A model generated the notes under the pieces. That model saw only the letters and a program-made list of their open reading frames with translations, did not search any database and had not been told where the DNA came from. Below, piece after piece: positions 60,001 through 64,000 of a DNA stretch of 64,000 nucleotides (position 1 is the stretch's first letter; every line of letters begins with the position of its first letter). This DNA comes from Neurospora intermedia. Taxonomy: Eukaryota; Ascomycota; Sordariomycetes; Sordariales; Sordariaceae. The position numbers were made by a program, and so were the translations under genes. Location: contig BTPP01000012.1 of assembly GCA_037102815.1 (NCBI GenBank), positions 744,001 through 808,000 on the forward strand, in the 5' to 3' direction.

Positions 60001-60965
60001 AGGCGCCATCAGCGATGGAATGATCGAAGGCAAATGAAGATCATTGTCTGGAAGTATTTGCGACCTCCAAAGCCTACGGTAGCAACACAAGCTAGGTAGG
60101 TACCTAGGCATATCACCATCTCCACATCGAAATTTCCCTTCCGTTCAACTACCTACCTACGTGTTGCATGTACGAAGGATTAGCCATTGAGTGAGCTGGG
60201 TGGGAATTGAAAAATCAGCCTCACTAGAAATACTACCGTCAACATCCCCAGCAACCTTGATGATAACGCCGAAACCTCGTTTTGGTGTTTGTATAGACCT
60301 GGAAGCTCCGGACCCCTATCATTTCAGGGATGAACTCGGACACTCGAACCGTATATATAGCGGTGATAAGTATATGTATCCGAAACAAATCAGGAGTCAT
60401 CACTGCGAGAAGAGGGACTATAGCAAAGAGTCATTAATTAATCAACGTTGGACCATCGTAGCTGTCAAACACAGGATGAGATGCCTCGTTGTGTCAGGTC
60501 TCATACAGTATCTGTGTGCATTCGACTTCTATGTAGTGAGCAGAACTACCTAAATGACAAAAAGAAAAAGAAAGAAGGCAAACAAGACTCCCGAAATTTA
60601 CCTCTAAAGGCCTTGACACCAGCTCTTCACCTATCACAATTTCTCTAATCCTCTAATTCCCTTCCTGCCCCTTCCTACCTCTACCTGAACCTTCCCACAG
60701 CAATCACAACCCACAAGTACCTGCATAACTGCCTATACCTCTCTGCACAAGATATACACATACACATACCTAGATATATTCACCTCATCAGCTAGCTCTG
60801 GCGCCCAACGGTCGACAGCGAGGACAAGCAGGAGCCTCTTACATACTTGTACCTCTCTCTACCTTTACCTTTGCCAGCACCCCCTTCCCCACCCCCCCTC
60901 CTGACGGGTCAGTAACAGGGTATTTTCATAACACAGTGTCGCCAGTTAGATAAGTATAGCAAACA

Positions 60966-61289
60966 ATGGCCAAAGGGAAGGACATCTCCAGGCAAATTAG
61001 GGGAATATCAGTGACCAAGGGACTCGGTTTGACGACCGACCCTCGAAGACTAGTTCTATGTACCGCAAATGTTGGTACCCGCGGCTTTGGTAGAAATCAG
61101 GGTAATACTGTGTACTATAAAGTTATCGATGACCTGTTGCGCCGCTTACAACGCCTGATAATGTCATTCTTGTCAGAGATTGGCATCAATTTTGGAGTTT
61201 CAGAGATTCCGATGTTGCAACCCCTTTTTGGTAATTACTGGCAACCTCTCTTCACTTTGACTCATCACTATCAACACGTCGTCAAGTAG
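60966..61289 (+). CDS. Possible small protein, unrecognised
   Basis: ATG 60966 (context CAAACAATGGCC) opens 107 codons ending in TAG. It is preceded by about 400 bases that are pyrimidine-rich and free of ATG, which suits a leader. The peptide starts with a basic segment (MAKGKDISRQIRG), has a hydrophobic middle, and ends in an aromatic-rich part (FGNYWQPLFTLTHHYQH). Codon choice is not clearly biased. No domain, signal peptide or intron is certain. It may be real or chance; the leader is the main support. Confidence 0.33.
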   Translation: MAKGKDISRQIRGISVTKGLGLTTDPRRLVLCTANVGTRGFGRNQGNTVYYKVIDDLLRRLQRLIMSFLSEIGINFGVSEIPMLQPLFGNYWQPLFTLTHHYQHVVK

Positions 61290-61832
61290 GTACTTTTTTT
61301 GTAGAGACTGAGCCGCCAACACCACCTGTTCCGGCGAGAGAGGTGGTTCAACATCTGTTCTAGATGATAGACGGCAGACTTCTGAACGTAAGAGGCGGTA
61401 GAGGTACGCATTATTAGTAGCACATCATCACATTATCACAACTTCAACCTGAGTCCCATTGTCAAGATCAGGTAGGTCTGAACTCGCTTTAATATTTGCG
61501 CTTGATTGCCTATGTATCGATACTGTAAAGGCGAGTGTAGTCCACAGATAATGAGCCTATATACTAGGTCTAGTCGGCGGGTATTTTTCCCCAGGCTACT
61601 CAGGACAAGGCCGCCCATCCTGACGAATAAGAAAGAATATTGACGAGCCGTAGAGTGAGATGAGACATAACCCTAAAACACCAACGGATTAAGAAAAAAA
61701 CAGCATCCGTACGCTATGCAAAGAATAATAACAAAAGCAAGAAAAGAAATAGCCATGACAAAGTTCCCTACAGTCGTCCCAGCAACGTCTAGTCACGGTC
61801 AAGAAACGTACCCAGAACAGGCAAAATGCGAA
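61290..61832. other. Intergenic, convergent gene ends
   Basis: Lies between the 3' ends of the possible plus-strand gene and the minus-strand frame below. Nothing else is supported. Confidence 0.4.
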
Positions 61833-62630
61833 TCACCCCTCAGAAAGACTGGAGTAAGTAGCCCACCTAGGCAAGTTCCTTCCTCGGCGAAATGGATTAA
61901 CCTCATCGAACGGGTCCCTTTCAGTCCCTTCGGATTCCTCTCTAACCTGGTCAGACCGTTGTCTAACGGGTCTAGAACGCTGCCTAGCATGTGGTGGAAG
62001 TCTATTGACGACGTTTTCTGTCTCGGTGTCCTCTAATATCCGCAATGAAAAATCCGCATTGACCGGCATCTGCGGAGGGGGGATATTGTTTGGAATTATG
62101 GGCTGGTTGGCCATCATCGAGCGACGAAGGAGATATGCGATATGACGACGGTCTTCTCTGATGCGAAGATCTTCCTGGCGTAATCTTTCCATCCCCTCTA
62201 GCAGTTGAGCTGCAGCTATGTTGGCTGCAGTCCTGCCACGCTGACGTGCCCTCCAACCTGCGCTTCCATCAAGAATGACAGGTTGCCGCGGTCTAGGGTT
62301 ATTGGGCAAAGAATACTGTGGCGGCCAAAGTCCCGGTAATGATTCCTGAAATTGAGGAAATCTGTCCAACAGGCTGTGACGAAGCCACAAAGGTATATCA
62401 TCCAAGGACTGTCCCCAGATATGTTCCGGCAAAGTATCATTGCGAATCCCTGGAAGATCAGCTCTCATGGAGGGTGTCCTCAGAATCTCTCCAATCCGAA
62501 TCGGGGGCAGCGATGATTGCCGGTCTGGCTCTGCAGGAGATGGTGTATGAATAACAGTTCCGTTCGAGGATGCTTCCGAGCGAGTTGATGAAGCCGAAGA
62601 TACAGAGAACTCGGAAGGTACGTCAACCAT
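61833..62630 (-). CDS. Unrecognised protein in the atg18 reading frame
   Basis: The first ATG is at 62630, giving 265 residues ending in TGA (61835-61833). The frame is open further up to 62816, just after a TAG, with no ATG in that part. The upstream 62 codons also look like protein, so the true start may lie elsewhere. The protein has a Ser-rich N-terminus, a middle with LDDIPLWLRHSLLDRFPQFQESL, an Arg/Gln/Glu-rich helix (GMERLRQEDLRIREDRRHIAYLLRR), and a basic, disordered C-terminus. No family is recognised. It lies only 264 bases from the atg18 stop on the same strand, in phase with it. It may be a separate gene, a distal exon, or a C-terminal extension reached by readthrough. Confidence 0.55.
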   Translation of the reverse strand: MVDVPSEFSVSSASSTRSEASSNGTVIHTPSPAEPDRQSSLPPIRIGEILRTPSMRADLPGIRNDTLPEHIWGQSLDDIPLWLRHSLLDRFPQFQESLPGLWPPQYSLPNNPRPRQPVILDGSAGWRARQRGRTAANIAAAQLLEGMERLRQEDLRIREDRRHIAYLLRRSMMANQPIIPNNIPPPQMPVNADFSLRILEDTETENVVNRLPPHARQRSRPVRQRSDQVREESEGTERDPFDEVNPFRRGRNLPRWATYSSLSEG

Positions 62631-62816
62631 CGAATGCGAAGACGGGCTCGAAGGCGATGTGAGACTTGATCGTTCAGCCGTGGCGACTAGATATTCGTCT
62701 GATGCAAATATATTAGGGGGTCCGCCGCCCCTCAAAGTTAGGTAAGATCCCTTTGGGTGAAATGGATTGTCGATGCCACACGGGAAACGAAACGAGACTT
62801 TCTGTCCAATAAGTGA

Positions 62817-62894
62817 CTAGCGTTCAGCGTTAATGGGGTCGCCTTCGACAAATTCGAAATCGTTTCCGACAGCTGCGTCTGTTTCAATGTCCTC
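62817..62894 (-). other. 25-codon coding-like stretch between two TAG codons after atg18
   Basis: Directly after the atg18 TAG (62897-62895) the same frame gives 25 codons of acidic protein-like sequence (starting EDIETD, with DFEFVEGDP near its end) before a second TAG (62819-62817). The style resembles the acidic tail of many fungal proteins. It could be a readthrough extension or simply 3' UTR. Confidence 0.35.
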
Positions 62895-64000
62895 CTAGGC
62901 TCCATAGTCCGAGTTCGTAAGCTTGTCGTCGCCGTCCAGCACCCTAGTTGAAGAAATTAGCAACTGCTCTCTTTAGCATATCAAATTCATAACTTACGAG
63001 AACTGCTTCACCAAATAACCCTCTCCTCCCTTCTCCATATCAATGTTGTAAACGTAGAAACCACCATCACTCGTAACCACCATGACCTGCGGCGAGCTAC
63101 TGCTCATGGCCACCACGCTCCTGAGCGGCGTCGCGCTCAGCCCACCCGCCCTGCTGTTAGAAGACTTTGGGATCTTGATAAACGCAAAGTCTCGCTCTGG
63201 CTCCCACATCTCCGCGACCGACTGTGGGAGGTACGAGCTAGCCACGCCAGCCACACCGCGGACCATCATCTGCGATGACCGCCTGAGCATGTTACCGAAG
63301 GAACCACTTGGCTCTCTTTTGTGACTACCAGAGCCGTTGTTACCATTGCCCGCAGATGGTACTTCCCCTTTGTGTGGGGAGGGGTCGTTGACGTCAAAGC
63401 TTCGCGACCGAGCCCCCTGCGCCGGACCACCCCCTGGCAGCGCATTCGCGTTCTTTTGGGTGTTGAGCAGACGGAAGATGTGCACGGTATCTGAAGTCGA
63501 CGAGACGCATAAGAGCGTGGAGCTCAGGTTGAAGGACATGCTGTAGATCGAAGTAGGAACCGTGCCCCGGCGGAACTGGAAGAGCTTTTGGCCCTGGGGA
63601 AGCGAGAAGACGCGGATGATGGTGCCCGTCTCGGAAGCGGTGGCGAGCATGCTGCCGTCGTGGTTGAGCGCGATGGCGCATAGAGGGGACTTGTGGGCCT
63701 CGACGACATTAACCGTCTTAAGGTTGAGGGCATCGTAAACAAGCACATCGCCGCGCTTGGGCGGGACATATTGGCTTGGTGGCGGGAGGTGTGCGGGGGC
63801 CTTGGCACCGACGTCTTCTCGCGGGTTGGGACGGGGGTAGACCAGATAGCAGGAATCGGACGAGGGAGAGAGGGCGCAAATAGCGTTGGGGTTCGGCGAG
63901 GTGTCGATGGTCTGGACCAGGTTCATATTGGACACATCGTAGAGGTAGATCTGGCATTCGAGCACCACGGCCAGGCGTTTGCGGTTCAGACGGACAGCTA
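62895..64000 (-). CDS. atg18: Atg18 PROPPIN (WD-repeat, PI3P-binding autophagy protein), 3' part
   Basis: The gene enters from the right edge, so its 5' end is missing. Exon 64000-62998 is joined across an intron (62997-62944, 54 bp, donor GTAAGT, branch GCTAAT, acceptor AACTAG) to exon 62943-62895, ending in TAG. The product shows beta-propeller WD repeats: a blade with [21 protein letters not shown], the next with TIIRVF, then QLFRRG-type sequence (here FQFRRGT), the phosphoinositide-binding motif that defines PROPPINs. A Ser/Gly-rich loop follows, then the final blade with [11 protein letters not shown] and a C-terminus LVKQFS-VLDGDDK. Atg18 binds PI3P and PI(3,5)P2 with Atg2 at the phagophore and vacuole, acting in autophagosome growth and vacuole shape. 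The end of the coding region is uncertain because the frame resumes after the TAG. Confidence 0.85.

Larger units (their letters stand above)
46434..60965. other. Right part of gene desert
   Basis: About 14.5 kb without a supported protein gene. The first kilobase may be 3' UTR of the microprotein transcript. Many frames of 60-180 codons exist (longest 52623-53165, plus) but they overlap on both strands, lack domains and often start without ATG. Visible structure is limited to microsatellites: CGAA and GTTC tetramers near 48026-48050 and 48437-48470, GATT near 48911-48926, TTGC near 48950-48968, GACA at 54256-54287, GGCAT arrays, and G-rich stretches near 55689-55760. The last 400 bases are pyrimidine-rich and ATG-free, leader-like. 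Confidence 0.45.

Overview
The window looks like nuclear DNA of a filamentous ascomycete, most likely a Sordariomycete of the Neurospora/Sordaria type. The evidence is short GT-AG introns with CTAAC-like branch points, pyrimidine-rich leaders, a HET-domain gene, many ACCTACC and GGCAT microsatellites, and an AT-rich block whose CpA and TpG dinucleotides appear strongly depleted, the usual mark of repeat-induced point mutation (RIP). The taxon is an inference.

Left part (1-16.6 kb), ordinary gene spacing: the 3' part of a coiled-coil Uds1-type septation protein (1-1844, +); a secreted cysteine-rich protein with one intron (4318-4963, +); a fragment resembling the P-loop region of an NLR-type NTPase (about 6.3-6.6 kb); an F-box-like gene interrupted by two in-frame TAG codons (8107-6701, -); a frameshifted small secreted 8-cysteine gene (9261-9468, +); a HET-domain heterokaryon-incompatibility protein (9895-12405, +); a 2-oxoglutarate/Fe(II) prolyl-4-hydroxylase-like oxygenase (13697-15187, +); and an unrecognised protein with thirteen Val-Glu-Asp repeats (16632-15423, -). 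HET, NLR-like and F-box sequences next to secreted cysteine-rich genes is the kind of mixture seen in fast-evolving non-self-recognition regions, and several members here are broken.

Middle (16.6-61 kb), a gene desert of about 44 kb. I recognise no conventional protein there. Near its centre is an 11.5-kb RIP-degraded mobile element (32414-43914) with matching 49-bp terminal inverted repeats, a 5-bp target duplication GTCCC, and a mirror-like internal layout. The only convincing transcription unit in the desert is at 45.86-46.43 kb: a TATA-like box, an ATG-free leader of about 350 nt, a leader intron, and a 34-codon microprotein. The rest is microsatellites, homopolymers and small hairpins.

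Right edge (61-64 kb): a possible small gene (60966-61289, +), then on the minus strand the 3' part of the PROPPIN autophagy gene atg18 (64000-62895, one intron). A ~300-codon coding frame downstream (to 61833) continues the atg18 reading frame, separated only by two TAG codons. Together with the F-box gene this gives four in-frame TAG interruptions in the window, the most curious coding signal seen.
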